A stretch of 64,000 nucleotides of DNA from Butyrivibrio sp. M55 (GCF_900116865.1 NZ_FPCD01000005.1:186001-250000); one strand, 5' to 3'. Shown: positions 17,191 through 24,265, numbered from the stretch's first letter. Notes: generated by a model from the letters alone, not told the origin. Numbers and translations are program-made.

Positions 17191-17745
17191 TTAAATTGCC
17201 GAGAGCGAAATAACCATCTCCGCCGTCTCTCTTAGATTGGTTCCCGAGTCCATTGCGCACTTTTGGAGGTATCTGTGCGCTTCCGGCTCTGTCATATGGT
17301 GCCTGTCCATCAGGATCTCTTTTGCCTGATTTATTATCTTCTTGTCCTCATCGGACCTGCCCTCTTTCTTTGCCTTCTCTTTTGCCTTTTTTCTACTTCT
17401 TGTAACGCCCTCAAGCATGAGTTCAAGGGTGGAAAAAAGATCCGACTTCTTGAGCGGAGTCGGCAGATATACCAGTTTATCTCCGCAATTATCAAGAGGA
17501 GCCTTGTCAGGCGATGCTATCATCAGCATCTGAAAGAACTTGGGAAGATCGACGGCAAGCTCCGAATAGAGCATGTCACTTAAGCGGTAGCCACTGATAA
17601 CGACTCCGCTTCCCAAATCTTCCATAGCAGAAAGAGCCTGCGCTCCCGAAGTGCAGGTAACCATTCCGTCATATCCGCCACGGCTTAATATGCTTTTGAA
17701 ATTTTGCGCATCTTCCGATTTCGCAAACACAATAATAATATTCAC
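17191..17745 (-). CDS. ANTAR-domain RNA-binding antiterminator with pseudo-receiver
   Basis: This 184 aa protein starts at GTG 17745 behind TTGAGG. Residues 1-115 resemble a response-regulator receiver, but the usual phospho-acceptor aspartate strand reads GVVISGYRLSD, so phosphorylation is doubtful. A basic linker (about 112-130) leads to a C-terminal ANTAR domain (about 133-180: INQAKEILMDRHHMTEPEAH and LRETAEMVI). ANTAR proteins bind paired hexaloop hairpins in nascent RNA and prevent termination, often controlling nitrogen genes. The gene follows glnA by 54 bp, and the glnA leader contains such a structure overlapping a terminator. I infer autogenous nitrogen control of glnA. Confidence 0.88.
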   Translation of the reverse strand: MNIIIVFAKSEDAQNFKSILSRGGYDGMVTCTSGAQALSAMEDLGSGVVISGYRLSDMLYSELAVDLPKFFQMLMIASPDKAPLDNCGDKLVYLPTPLKKSDLFSTLELMLEGVTRSRKKAKEKAKKEGRSDEDKKIINQAKEILMDRHHMTEPEAHRYLQKCAMDSGTNLRETAEMVISLSAI

Positions 17746-17799
17746 AAATAAGCCTCAAGTTTCCATAAATTAATATTTTTACGAACCCAAAATCTATTA

Positions 17800-19134
17800 T
17801 CAGAAGATGTTGAGATATCTTCCGATTTCCCACTGGGTTACGCATGTGCGGAAATCTTTCCACTCTTTGCGTTTTGCATCAAGCATCTTATTAAATATGG
17901 ATTTGCCGAGAACTTCCTTTACAAATTCATCATCCTGGTAAGCGTCAATAGCTTCGCCAAGTGTCATAGGAAGTGTCTCAAGTCCGCTCTCTCTGAGATC
18001 GTCATAAGTTGCATTCTTAAGATTATCGCCAAGCTCCTCGGGAGGAGTCATTTTCTTTTCTATTCCATCCATACCCGCTGCGAGGATAAGCGCAATTGCA
18101 AGGTAAGGATTACAAGTAGAATCAGGGTTTCTGAGCTCAATTCTGGTATCCTGTCCGCGCTTTGAAGGTATTCTGATAAGAGCGCTTCTGTTGGCGCCCG
18201 AAGATGACCATGAGATATTAACGGGAGCATCGTAGCCCGGAACAAGTCTCTTGTATGAATTGACGATTGGATTGGTAACAAGTGTCATTGCCTTAACATG
18301 GCTGAGAACACCTGCGATAAAGTATTTGGCTGTATCCGAAAGCCCGCCGTTGTCATCTACAAATATGTTATTGCCGTTCTTGTCATGCGCAATGATATTT
18401 ATATGCATGCCGGATCCGCTGATTCCCTCTGTAGGCTTGGGCATAAAGGTAGCGTAAAGGCCATGCTTCTTGGCGATTGTCTTAACTGCCATTCTGAAAG
18501 TCATGATCATATCTGCTGTTCGCTCCGCATCCTCTTCTCTAAAATCAATCTCATGCTGAGCCGGTGCAATCTCGTGATGTGAAGATGAGATATCAAAACC
18601 AAGTTCTTCAAGGTTAAGGATTATGTCTCTTCTTACGTTCTCACCCTGATCTGCAGGGGCAACGTCGAAATATCCACCTTTTTCATGTGTTTTGTTGGTC
18701 GGTCTTCCCTCATCGTCATAATCAAATAAGAAAAACTCGGGCTCGGGATTGAGTTTAAAGTTAAGCCCCATTTTCTCAGCTTTTTTTACCACCTCATGAA
18801 GAACATTTCGGGAATCTCCCATGAAAGGCTTTCCGTCAACCGTATAGACATTGCAGAACATCCTCGCAACCTTGCCCGCCTGCGGTCTCCATGGATATAT
18901 TTCAAAGCTGTCAAGATCGGGATATAAGTACATATCACTCTCGTCGCTTCTGACAAATCCTTCAACCGATACGCCGTCAAACATGCACTCGTTATTAAGC
19001 GCGCATTCAAGCTGACTTGCAGCTATGGCGATGTTTTTGGGAATTCCGAAGATATCACAGAACTGAAGCCTTATAAAAGCTACGTCCTCTTCCTCAACGA
19101 TACGGAAAATGTCTTCTTTGGTATATTTGCTCAT
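17800..19134 (-). CDS. glnA: Glutamine synthetase type I
   Basis: This 444 aa protein from ATG 19134 (MSKYTKEDIFRIVEEED) has GGAGG upstream; the frame stays open upstream through the attenuator and is not coding there. It contains the GS-I signatures: FRLQFCDIFG-like beta-Grasp start, NPEPEFFLFDYDDEG, HHEIAPAQHEIDF, MPKPTEGISGSGMHINI, NRSALIRIPSKRGQDTRIELRNPDSTCNPYLA split over consecutive segments. It makes glutamine from glutamate, ammonia and ATP in the cytoplasm. It is probably co-transcribed with the ANTAR gene and controlled by transcript attenuation. Confidence 0.97.
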   Translation of the reverse strand: MSKYTKEDIFRIVEEEDVAFIRLQFCDIFGIPKNIAIAASQLECALNNECMFDGVSVEGFVRSDESDMYLYPDLDSFEIYPWRPQAGKVARMFCNVYTVDGKPFMGDSRNVLHEVVKKAEKMGLNFKLNPEPEFFLFDYDDEGRPTNKTHEKGGYFDVAPADQGENVRRDIILNLEELGFDISSSHHEIAPAQHEIDFREEDAERTADMIMTFRMAVKTIAKKHGLYATFMPKPTEGISGSGMHINIIAHDKNGNNIFVDDNGGLSDTAKYFIAGVLSHVKAMTLVTNPIVNSYKRLVPGYDAPVNISWSSSGANRSALIRIPSKRGQDTRIELRNPDSTCNPYLAIALILAAGMDGIEKKMTPPEELGDNLKNATYDDLRESGLETLPMTLGEAIDAYQDDEFVKEVLGKSIFNKMLDAKRKEWKDFRTCVTQWEIGRYLNIF

Positions 19135-19192
19135 ATTGTCCTCCATTATAAAAAGTGCTACGCTTGAAAACACCTTGCTAAGCGCTCTGCAC

Positions 19193-19243
19193 AAAAAAGG
19201 GCGCCTCAAACAGCGAGCTCTCCTGCTCGTGTTAAAGGCGCCC
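19193..19243 (-). terminator. Leader terminator (attenuator) of glnA
   Basis: On the minus strand GGGCGCCT (19236-19243) and AGGCGCCC (19199-19206) enclose a loop and are followed by six T (19193-19198). It lies between the predicted glnA start site near 19261 and the glnA ATG, so it can stop transcription before the gene. Its 5' arm overlaps an alternative hairpin. Confidence 0.82.
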
Positions 19244-19251
19244 TTGCCGTT
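19214..19251 (-). promoter_or_regulatory. Candidate ANTAR target: two tandem hexaloop hairpins
   Basis: Hairpin P1 is GGC-AAGGGC-GCC (19237-19248), extended by A-T pairs; its loop has A at position 1 and G at position 4, as known ANTAR sites do. Hairpin P2 is CGAGC-AGGAGA-GCTCG (19214-19229), with A at position 1 but A at position 4. P1 uses bases of the terminator 5' arm, so the two folds exclude each other. P2 can form inside the terminator loop. The match to the ANTAR motif is partial. Confidence 0.6.
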
Positions 19252-19267
19252 CACATTTACTTCCTAT

Positions 19268-19297
19268 ATATTAATATTCTTTGGTTTGATGTGTCAA
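19268..19297 (-). promoter_or_regulatory. Sigma-A promoter of glnA
   Basis: TTGACA (19292-19297), 18 bp, TAATAT (19268-19273) on the minus strand, predicting a start near 19261 and a leader of about 127 nt. Confidence 0.7.
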
Positions 19298-19376
19298 TCG
19301 ATTATTTTGAACCAAAACTATCGCATCTGGTATCTGCCTGTTATCACAATTTTATTATATATTTGTACGAATTCCC

Positions 19377-19404
19377 TAATATAAGCCTGCGTCCTTACCG
19401 ATAT
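19377..19404 (+). promoter_or_regulatory. Sigma-28-like promoter of the EF-hand gene
   Basis: Plus strand TAAT (19377-19380), 16 bp, ACCGATAT (19397-19404) is a near-match to the SigD consensus. It diverges from the glnA promoter. It would give a leader of about 157 nt and place this gene in the motility regulon. Confidence 0.45.
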
Positions 19405-19410
19405 ATATTG

Positions 19411-19567
19411 TGAAATATCCACGCGCCGGTGCAATAACGGCACGCGGCATATTGAGCTACGGAAAGCATGGATCTTCAAGGAGGATTGTTAATCTTCAGC
19501 TTTGAAGGTTCACTTTTTTTGCGCAAAAAACATGAACCTTCAGGCTAACAAACGGAGGGAAAGAACC
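19411..19567 (+). promoter_or_regulatory. Structured 5' leader of the EF-hand gene
   Basis: Several stems can form: GTGC/GCAC around 19429-19443; GAGGATT/AATCTTC with a 3 nt loop at about 19481-19497; CTTCAA/TTGAAG at 19474-19507; and TGAAGGTTCA (19503-19512) / TGAACCTTCA (19533-19542), whose loop itself holds TTTTTTGCGCAAAAAA. The 19503-19507 bases can pair either upstream or downstream, so folds are mutually exclusive, as in a riboswitch or attenuator. An ACGGAAAGC segment near 19460 recalls part of GEMM riboswitches, but the rest of that motif was not found. Confidence 0.4.
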
Positions 19568-20647
19568 ATGAAAATTGCACAAAGTAACGTTAACCTGATG
19601 TCGAGTTCGTCGTACAGCGAAGGAAATTCTGTGAGTGTATCAATAAGCACTGTTCCACGCGGAAGTTTCAGCGACAGCCTTGAATCTCAGAAACAGAAAG
19701 TTACATCTGATGATTTCTCGACATCCACCGGCGAATTTGCCTTGGGAAGTGAAAACTACAACTCGCTGAAGCCTTCAATGACAAGAAGTCTGAACACTAC
19801 AACCGACTCTCTTGAAGATCAGCTGATGGCTATAAGGACATCACTTCTCGAACGGATTCTCCACTTAATGAGGATTCTTGGCGGCGATGATATGAGTAAA
19901 AGCTTCGGTCAATCATTAGACAACATGTCAGGAATGATCGGAGCCGGCGGATTCATGTCCGTAACAACCGTAACCGAGAGCCATTTTGAAGAAGAGGCTG
20001 TATCCTTTGAAGGCACGGGAACCGCTCTTACAGAAGACGGACGCAGTATTGATTTTGGAGTTAAATTTTCCATGTCATCAAGGTTTGTGCACGAATCCGG
20101 CATAAGCATCGCAAGTCCCAAAAACTTCTTGGATCCGCTTACGATCAATGTCGGCAGCGAAGTAACATCAATAAGCGATCAGACCTTCTTCTTTGACATT
20201 AACTGCGACGGAAAAAAGGATAAGATTTCGAATCTGTCGAAAGGTACGGGTTTCCTGGCCCTTGATAAAAATGGCGACGGGCATATAAATGACGGCTCGG
20301 AGCTTTTCGGCACAAAAAGCGGAAACGGCTTCAAAGACCTGTCCGCATATGATCATGACGGGAACGGTTGGATTGATGAAAATGACAATGTATACAACGC
20401 TCTCAGAGTCTGGATTCGTAACGAAGACGGTACCGATACGCTCCTGTCGTTAAAAGAAGCCGATGTCGGCGCTATATATCTCGGAAGTGCCATAACAGAC
20501 TACAGCTTACGGGACAGCTCTTTTAACACGGCTGCAAAGCTGCGCGCAAGCGGTGTATTCCTAAAAGAAAGCGGTGGTGTGGGCGTAGTCCAACAGATTG
20601 ATCTTGCAAATCACGATACATCTATAGAAAATCGTTCTATATCATAG
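19568..20647 (+). CDS. EF-hand-like calcium-binding protein, motility-regulon candidate
   Basis: This 359 aa protein starts at ATG 19568 (MKIAQSNVNLMSSSSYSEGN), with GGAGGG upstream. It has no signal peptide or membrane segment. The N-terminal half is Ser/Thr-rich, with a helix near residue 85-105 (LEDQLMAIRTSLLERILHLM). The C-terminal half carries EF-hand-like acidic loops: DINCDGKKD (about 210), DKNGDGHINDGSE (233-245) and DHDGNGWIDEND (262-273), followed by a beta-rich end. Similar proteins are frequent in Lachnospiraceae but have no established function. It is the only well-supported plus-strand gene above 40 codons here, and may be exported through the flagellar apparatus or act at the cell surface; that is speculation. 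Confidence 0.7.
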   Translation: MKIAQSNVNLMSSSSYSEGNSVSVSISTVPRGSFSDSLESQKQKVTSDDFSTSTGEFALGSENYNSLKPSMTRSLNTTTDSLEDQLMAIRTSLLERILHLMRILGGDDMSKSFGQSLDNMSGMIGAGGFMSVTTVTESHFEEEAVSFEGTGTALTEDGRSIDFGVKFSMSSRFVHESGISIASPKNFLDPLTINVGSEVTSISDQTFFFDINCDGKKDKISNLSKGTGFLALDKNGDGHINDGSELFGTKSGNGFKDLSAYDHDGNGWIDENDNVYNALRVWIRNEDGTDTLLSLKEADVGAIYLGSAITDYSLRDSSFNTAAKLRASGVFLKESGGVGVVQQIDLANHDTSIENRSIS

Positions 20648-20678
20648 AATTTTTTGTAGAGATATCCTCTGCAATAAA

Positions 20679-20709
20679 ACAAAGACGGAGTTAACGCTCC
20701 GTCTTTTTC
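20679..20709. terminator. Bidirectional terminator between the EF-hand gene and tdk
   Basis: AAAGACGGAG (20681-20690) and CTCCGTCTTT (20697-20706) form a 10 bp stem, flanked by A-rich sequence on one side and T-run on the other, so it can serve both convergent genes. Confidence 0.85.
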
Positions 20710-20710
20710 A

Positions 20711-21337
20711 TTAATTCATTTTGGTTCCGTCCGAGAGCTCACGCTCTCTCTTGCCATACACCTCTCCGCTTAAGAAATGACGTCTGCAAAGTGATACGTA
20801 GGATTCGTTTCCTCCCACCATAACCTGCTCACCCGTTCGGACGATCTTGCCGTCACTTACTCTTGCATTAAAGTGTGCACGGCGTCCGCACCAGCACACG
20901 GTCGGAACTTCTTCAATATAGTTTGCTATTTCCATGAGTCTCTTGGATCCCGGGAAAAGATGACTTGTAAAATCGGTACGAAGTCCGTAGCAGATAACAG
21001 GAAGGTCGTATCTATCAACAACTTCCGCAAGAATATCCACCTGTTCTTCAGTAAGAAACTGCGCTTCGTCAACAATCACGCAGTCAAGCTCTTTCCAGCC
21101 TTCCGACTTTCCCGTAAACCACTCATTTTTTACTTCATCAATGAATTCTTCTACAAATGTCGCCTCAGCGCTAAGCCCCATTCTGGACTTGACGATTTTT
21201 TCTCCGTCCCTGTCATCGGTCTTGGGCTTTAGTAAAATACATTTTTGCCCCTTCTCCATGTAGTTGTACTGCACCATCAGCGCGTTGGCTGTCTTTGAGC
21301 TCCCCATTGCCCCGTATCTGAAATATAACTTTCCCAT
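20711..21337 (-). CDS. tdk: Thymidine kinase (type II)
   Basis: This 208 aa protein has a P-loop GAMGSSKT (residues 9-16), a Walker-B-like CVIVDEAQFLTEEQ, the lasso-like YGLRTDFTSHLFPGS segment, and four zinc-binding positions (CWCGRRA and LCRRH). It phosphorylates thymidine for salvage in the cytoplasm. Length fits the family. It lies 34 bp after the MscS gene on the same strand. Confidence 0.96.
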   Translation of the reverse strand: MGKLYFRYGAMGSSKTANALMVQYNYMEKGQKCILLKPKTDDRDGEKIVKSRMGLSAEATFVEEFIDEVKNEWFTGKSEGWKELDCVIVDEAQFLTEEQVDILAEVVDRYDLPVICYGLRTDFTSHLFPGSKRLMEIANYIEEVPTVCWCGRRAHFNARVSDGKIVRTGEQVMVGGNESYVSLCRRHFLSGEVYGKRERELSDGTKMN

Positions 21338-21370
21338 ACCTTCTCCCGTGTTTTCTATAATTGCATTACA

Positions 21371-22225
21371 TCAATTCTTTTTTTCATCCGAGTTGATAAG
21401 AACGAGTTTGTTGTAAGGAATCTCGATTCCCGCTTTTTCAAATCTCTTCATTATCTCTATAAGGCAGTCTGAGCATGCCTTCGGGTTATCCTTGAAATCT
21501 TCCGTCTCAACGAGCGCCCTCAATGTAACTCCGCTGTCATCGCAGCTCTTGCAAAGAACCGTCGGTCTTCCGCCGTGATGTACCGGATTCGCTACAATAA
21601 CGTCAGCCATAATATCCATAGCCTTCTGCATATCCGTGCCATACGCCACAGAGATCACTATCGGAAAAGAAAACGATTCTTCCTGAGTATAATTGATGAT
21701 AGTCGCCGAACCCACAGTAGAATTGGGAATGTAAATAATCTCATTCTGGTAAGTCTTGATAACCGTATGTCTCAACGTAATGTTCTCAACATATCCGGGA
21801 TCGATAGAGTCGATCTTTACCCTGTCTCCGACATCAAAAGGTCTGGATCTCGATGCCGAAATCGAAATGCCTGCAAATACATTGGCAAGTGTTGACTGGG
21901 CTGCAAGACCGAGGATAACGGCAAGAAGTGCGGAAGATGTAGAAACGACTGTCCAGACATGCTTTAATGCAGGCACATTTCCAAGAACAGTTGCTCCCGC
22001 AAGTCCCCATATGATCGTAGTTATAATACCTCTCAAAAAGATAAGATGGATTTTGCCACGAAGTCTTTCCTTACTGATATATTTATTGAGTAAAAGATTT
22101 ATAACGTAAGCGCATATAATAGGCAGAACATACTTGATTACATACTCAAGTATCTCCATCACCCATTTAAAATCGTCTTCTTTCCCCTGCCCAACAAACT
22201 CTAAAACACACTCAAGCATCTTCAT
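21371..22225 (-). CDS. Small-conductance mechanosensitive channel, MscS family
   Basis: The protein is about 284 aa from ATG 22225 (MKMLECVLEFV), with GAGGAG 7 nt upstream. Three membrane segments are visible near 30-47, 70-90 and 100-125; the pore helix is LLAVILGLAAQSTLANVFAG, followed by the SRSRPFDVGDRV and PNSTV motifs of the MscS beta domain. It protects against hypo-osmotic shock. Its start overlaps the end of the HicB-like gene by about 14 bp. Confidence 0.93.
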   Translation of the reverse strand: MKMLECVLEFVGQGKEDDFKWVMEILEYVIKYVLPIICAYVINLLLNKYISKERLRGKIHLIFLRGIITTIIWGLAGATVLGNVPALKHVWTVVSTSSALLAVILGLAAQSTLANVFAGISISASRSRPFDVGDRVKIDSIDPGYVENITLRHTVIKTYQNEIIYIPNSTVGSATIINYTQEESFSFPIVISVAYGTDMQKAMDIMADVIVANPVHHGGRPTVLCKSCDDSGVTLRALVETEDFKDNPKACSDCLIEIMKRFEKAGIEIPYNKLVLINSDEKKN

Positions 22226-22412
22226 CATCCATCTCCTCAAATGCGATCATAGAATCGATAATGTCCTCAAAATCTTCTCTCAGTTCTTCAAGAGTGTCGC
22301 CTTCATATGTATAGATTCTTCCGTCGATCACAACTTCACCTGTGTAGTAATCACAGTTTTTGTCGTAGTTAACGGTACCTGTATATCCTTCATATTCAAA
22401 TTCTTTTTCCAT
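22212..22412 (-). CDS. HicB-like small protein, no HicA partner seen
   Basis: This 66 aa acidic protein has the partial RNase-H-like fold pattern of HicB antitoxins (YTGTVNYDKNCDYYTGEVV, then ITYEGDTLEELREDFEDIID-like). It lacks the C-terminal DNA-binding domain of many HicBs, and no HicA (about 60 aa, double-stranded-RNA-binding fold) is encoded next to it. It overlaps the MscS gene start, so it may be co-expressed with it. Orphan HicB-like proteins are common; its function is unknown. A hairpin (CAAAGAC/GTCTTTG, 22452-22469) lies just upstream. Confidence 0.6.
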   Translation of the reverse strand: MEKEFEYEGYTGTVNYDKNCDYYTGEVVIDGRIYTYEGDTLEELREDFEDIIDSMIAFEEMDDEDA

Positions 22413-22630
22413 AGTATTATCACTTTCTTATTTTATGCTATATGCTACAATCAAAGACCTACGTCTTTGTACTTAGCAAATTACTATAAGCATTGTAAAT
22501 CATTCATAAATGAATTTAAAGGATATCTAAGGAAAAATCGTGATTTCGAACACTGATGTTTGTTGCAAGAATAACTATATAACATAAATAATTATGCAAA
22601 ATAAGATTTATAGAATCATGAACTCACGTT

Positions 22631-22639
22631 TGCTATAAT
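22631..22639 (+). promoter_or_regulatory. Extended -10 promoter of the toxin mRNA
   Basis: TGC-TATAAT (22631-22639) is an extended -10 element without an obvious -35, predicting a start near 22646 at the edge of the left repeat. Confidence 0.6.
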
Positions 22640-22646
22640 GTTTCTC

Positions 22647-22675
22647 GGTGCTACCATAATACGGTAGGCGGTTAG
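22647..22675 (+). repeat. Left repeat of the toxin-antitoxin locus (5' end of toxin mRNA)
   Basis: The segment starts GGTGCTACC and ends GGCGGTTAG. It is inverted relative to a similar segment at 22909-22930. It folds locally (CTACC / GGTAG), and GGCGGTTA (22667-22674) is perfectly complementary to TAACCGCC at 22851-22858, so the mRNA 5' and 3' ends can pair. Confidence 0.7.
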
Positions 22676-22743
22676 TCCTTCAATCGGAGGACTGTGACCT
22701 CTGTTTATCATAGAAATCTCATATGAGAAATCTTTGTTGGAGG
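22674..22743 (+). promoter_or_regulatory. Leader hairpin and ribosome site of the toxin, with repeated Shine-Dalgarno
   Basis: AGTCCTTC (22674-22681) pairs perfectly (with one G-U) to GGAGGACT (22686-22693) around an AATC loop. The same GGAGGACT recurs as the toxin ribosome site (22739-22746). The upstream strand can therefore pair with either copy, offering a way to hide the ribosome site. Confidence 0.6.
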
Positions 22744-22751
22744 ACTTGCTT

Positions 22752-22853
22752 ATGCTCACCATCACTGACCTAATCGCAGTGCTTGCACTGTGTGCGACTT
22801 TTTATAGTCTTGGTTATATGCATGGAAAGCATGATTCCAAGACACAAAAATAA
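22752..22853 (+). CDS. Small hydrophobic toxin of a par-like type I toxin-antitoxin locus
   Basis: This 33 codon gene starts MLTITDLIAVLALCATFYSL, a single membrane helix, and continues with a short polar, basic tail (GYMHGKHDSKTQK). GGAGG lies 8 nt before ATG 22752. Size and layout match Fst/TxpA-type and 'putative holin-like' toxins of Firmicutes, which act at the membrane when not repressed by an antisense RNA. The stop codon lies within the stem of a perfect bidirectional terminator, which is a hallmark of par-type loci. It is below usual gene-finder limits. Confidence 0.75.
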   Translation: MLTITDLIAVLALCATFYSLGYMHGKHDSKTQK

Positions 22854-22885
22854 CCGCCCAGCCTAGCAACTTTGCGGTTATTTTT
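22846..22885. terminator. Bidirectional terminator shared by toxin mRNA and antitoxin RNA
   Basis: AAAAATAACCGC (22846-22857) and GCGGTTATTTTT (22874-22885) form a perfect 12 bp stem with a 16 nt loop and a U-run on both strands. The two transcripts would be complementary here, including the loop, which is the usual first contact site in par-type loci. Confidence 0.9.
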
Positions 22886-22908
22886 AATAATCATTAAGTA
22901 TATTCGGG

Positions 22909-22930
22909 CTAACCGTCTATCGGTAGCACC
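22909..22930 (-). repeat. Right repeat of the toxin-antitoxin locus (5' end of antisense RNA)
   Basis: Read on the minus strand this is GGTGCTACC, a short variable part, CGGTTAG. It resembles the left repeat in inverted orientation, so both RNAs begin with related sequence. Confidence 0.7.
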
Positions 22931-22978
22931 TTTTCTTATCTAGTATATTATCATCTCCTACATATAACGTCAATAATA

Positions 22979-23443
22979 TCAATCCTTAACCTCGATCTTC
23001 ACAGCCTCCTCTTTCTCTGGAATAGCTTCCTTCTTGGGGATGCTGACCGTAAGAACACCGTTCTTGTACTGAGCTATGATATCTTCAGGCTTAAGTCCCG
23101 GTGTACGGAAGGATCTCTGATAAGAAGAACTTCTTCTCTCGCGGCGGATGTACTTGCCGTTTTCATCCTTCTCATCTTTGTTCTCATTGTGCGAAGCACT
23201 GATGGTAAGCACTTCATTCTTGAGGTCGATGTTGATATCTTCCTTGTTGAATCCGGGAAGTTCAGCCTCAAGCTGATAGCTGTTGTCTTTTTCGATGACG
23301 TCGGTCTTCATAAGGCCGGATGCCGGTTCGAAGCTCTTCTCAATAAGTCCCGAATCACACAGGTCACTGAATAATCTGCCACCAAAAAAGTCATCCATCT
23401 CGTCAAACAAATTATTGTTACTCCATAACATAGGCATCAACAT
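22979..23443 (-). CDS. Small heat-shock protein, Hsp20/alpha-crystallin family
   Basis: This 154 aa protein has an N-terminal region with LFDEMDDFFGGRLFSDLCDS, an alpha-crystallin domain (about 45-140: DVIEKDNSYQLEAELPGFNK, then LTISASH, RSFRTPGLKPEDI) and the A-x-x-x-N-G-V-L motif (AQYKNGVLTVSIPK). It holds unfolded proteins in a refoldable state in the cytoplasm. AAGGAG precedes ATG 23443. A degenerate CIRCE operator lies upstream, so HrcA control is likely. Confidence 0.95.
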   Translation of the reverse strand: MLMPMLWSNNNLFDEMDDFFGGRLFSDLCDSGLIEKSFEPASGLMKTDVIEKDNSYQLEAELPGFNKEDINIDLKNEVLTISASHNENKDEKDENGKYIRRERRSSSYQRSFRTPGLKPEDIIAQYKNGVLTVSIPKKEAIPEKEEAVKIEVKD

Positions 23444-23508
23444 AAGTCATCACTCCTTTTTATATAAATTTTTTGTTGTAGTAGTTTGCGCAACCTCGCG
23501 ATGATGTA

Positions 23509-23535
23509 TTAGCACTCTCATCTCTTGGCTGCTAA
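23509..23535 (-). promoter_or_regulatory. Degenerate CIRCE (HrcA operator) upstream of hsp20
   Basis: TTAGCACTC, 9 bp, GGCTGCTAA: the first arm matches the CIRCE consensus exactly, and the second matches GAGTGCTAA at 7 of 9 positions. It lies 66 bp before the hsp20 start. Confidence 0.72.
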
Positions 23536-23622
23536 TTTTCTTTTCAAGTATGTTATAGAACAAATAGAACAAGAAATCAATACCCTATTTATAAAAAAAT
23601 TATTAATTCATAACAACAACAG

Positions 23623-23670
23623 AAAAAGAGCCTTTACAAAGACTGTCTAAATCTCTGCGAAAGCTCTTTT
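23623..23670 (-). terminator. Terminator of rubrerythrin gene
   Basis: AAAGAGC / GCTCTTT arms (23663-23669 and 23625-23631) extended by AAA/TTT beyond a bulge, followed by T-rich sequence on the minus strand, about 40 bp after the stop. Confidence 0.6.
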
Positions 23671-23707
23671 CACCTATCATTATAAATATAAGCCAATCAG
23701 CTCTATA

Positions 23708-24265
23708 TTAATAATTCTCTGCCTTCTTCTCAAAATAGCTCTTAGGATGATTGCAAACAGGGCACATCTCGGGAGCCTTAGGTCCTACTACAATGTGACC
23801 ACAGTTTGAGCAAATCCAGATAGAATCACCTTCTGAAGAAAATACAAGCTCTTTCTCGATGTTCTCAAGAAGCTTTTTGTATCTCTGCTCATGCTCTTTC
23901 TCAATTTCAGCAACTCTGTCAAAAAGGTATGCAATATCGTTGAAACCTTCTTCACGAGCTTTTGCTGCAAAAGAAGGATACATCTCCTGCCACTCGTATG
24001 ACTCTCCTTCTGCTGCTTCTTTAAGGTTCTCTACAGTTGAACCGATTCCTGTAAGAATTTTGTACCAGAGCTTAGCATGCTCTTTCTCGTTATTGGCTGT
24101 CTCTTCAAAGATCTTACTGATCTGAACATAGCCGTCTTTTTTAGCCTTGGAAGCAAAGTATGTATATTTATTCCTTGCCTGAGACTCACCTGCAAATGCA
24201 GCAAGCAAATTCTTTTCTGTCTCTGTTCCCTTAAGTTCATTTGTTCTTGGTTCTAAATTTGCCAT
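23708..24265 (-). CDS. rbr: Rubrerythrin
   Basis: This 185 aa protein has the ferritin-like di-iron domain (residues about 15-145) with repeated E..E..H motifs (FAGESQARNKYTYF, ETANNEKEHAKLW, RVAEIEKEHEQRYKKL) and a C-terminal rubredoxin domain with CSNC and CPVC (about 152-172). It reduces hydrogen peroxide in anaerobes, using electrons from rubredoxin or NADH-dependent reductases. It appears monocistronic, with AAGGAG before the ATG. Confidence 0.97.
   Translation of the reverse strand: MANLEPRTNELKGTETEKNLLAAFAGESQARNKYTYFASKAKKDGYVQISKIFEETANNEKEHAKLWYKILTGIGSTVENLKEAAEGESYEWQEMYPSFAAKAREEGFNDIAYLFDRVAEIEKEHEQRYKKLLENIEKELVFSSEGDSIWICSNCGHIVVGPKAPEMCPVCNHPKSYFEKKAENY

Larger units (their letters stand above)
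22846..22938 (-). ncRNA. Candidate antisense RNA antitoxin
   Basis: A minus-strand promoter TTGACG (22968-22973), 17 bp, TAATAT (22945-22950) predicts a start near 22938. Transcription to the shared terminator gives an RNA of about 90 nt that starts at the right repeat (GGTGCTACC...CGGTTAG) and overlaps the toxin mRNA at the terminator. No reading frame of note is present. Existence is inferred from sequence only. Confidence 0.6.

Noticed and set aside
19135..19254. N-terminal extension of glnA by 40 codons
   Set aside because: It covers the leader terminator and has no homology to glutamine synthetase; ATG 19134 has GGAGG.
19411..19567. GEMM (c-di-GMP-I/c-GAMP) riboswitch
   Set aside because: Only an ACGGAAAGC segment is similar; the tetraloop stem and receptor of GEMM were not found. 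Kept only as an unnamed structured leader.
22647..22930. Miniature transposon with inverted ends around the toxin gene
   Set aside because: The repeats coincide with the predicted 5' ends of two facing RNAs and no target-site duplication is visible, so a toxin-antitoxin explanation is better.
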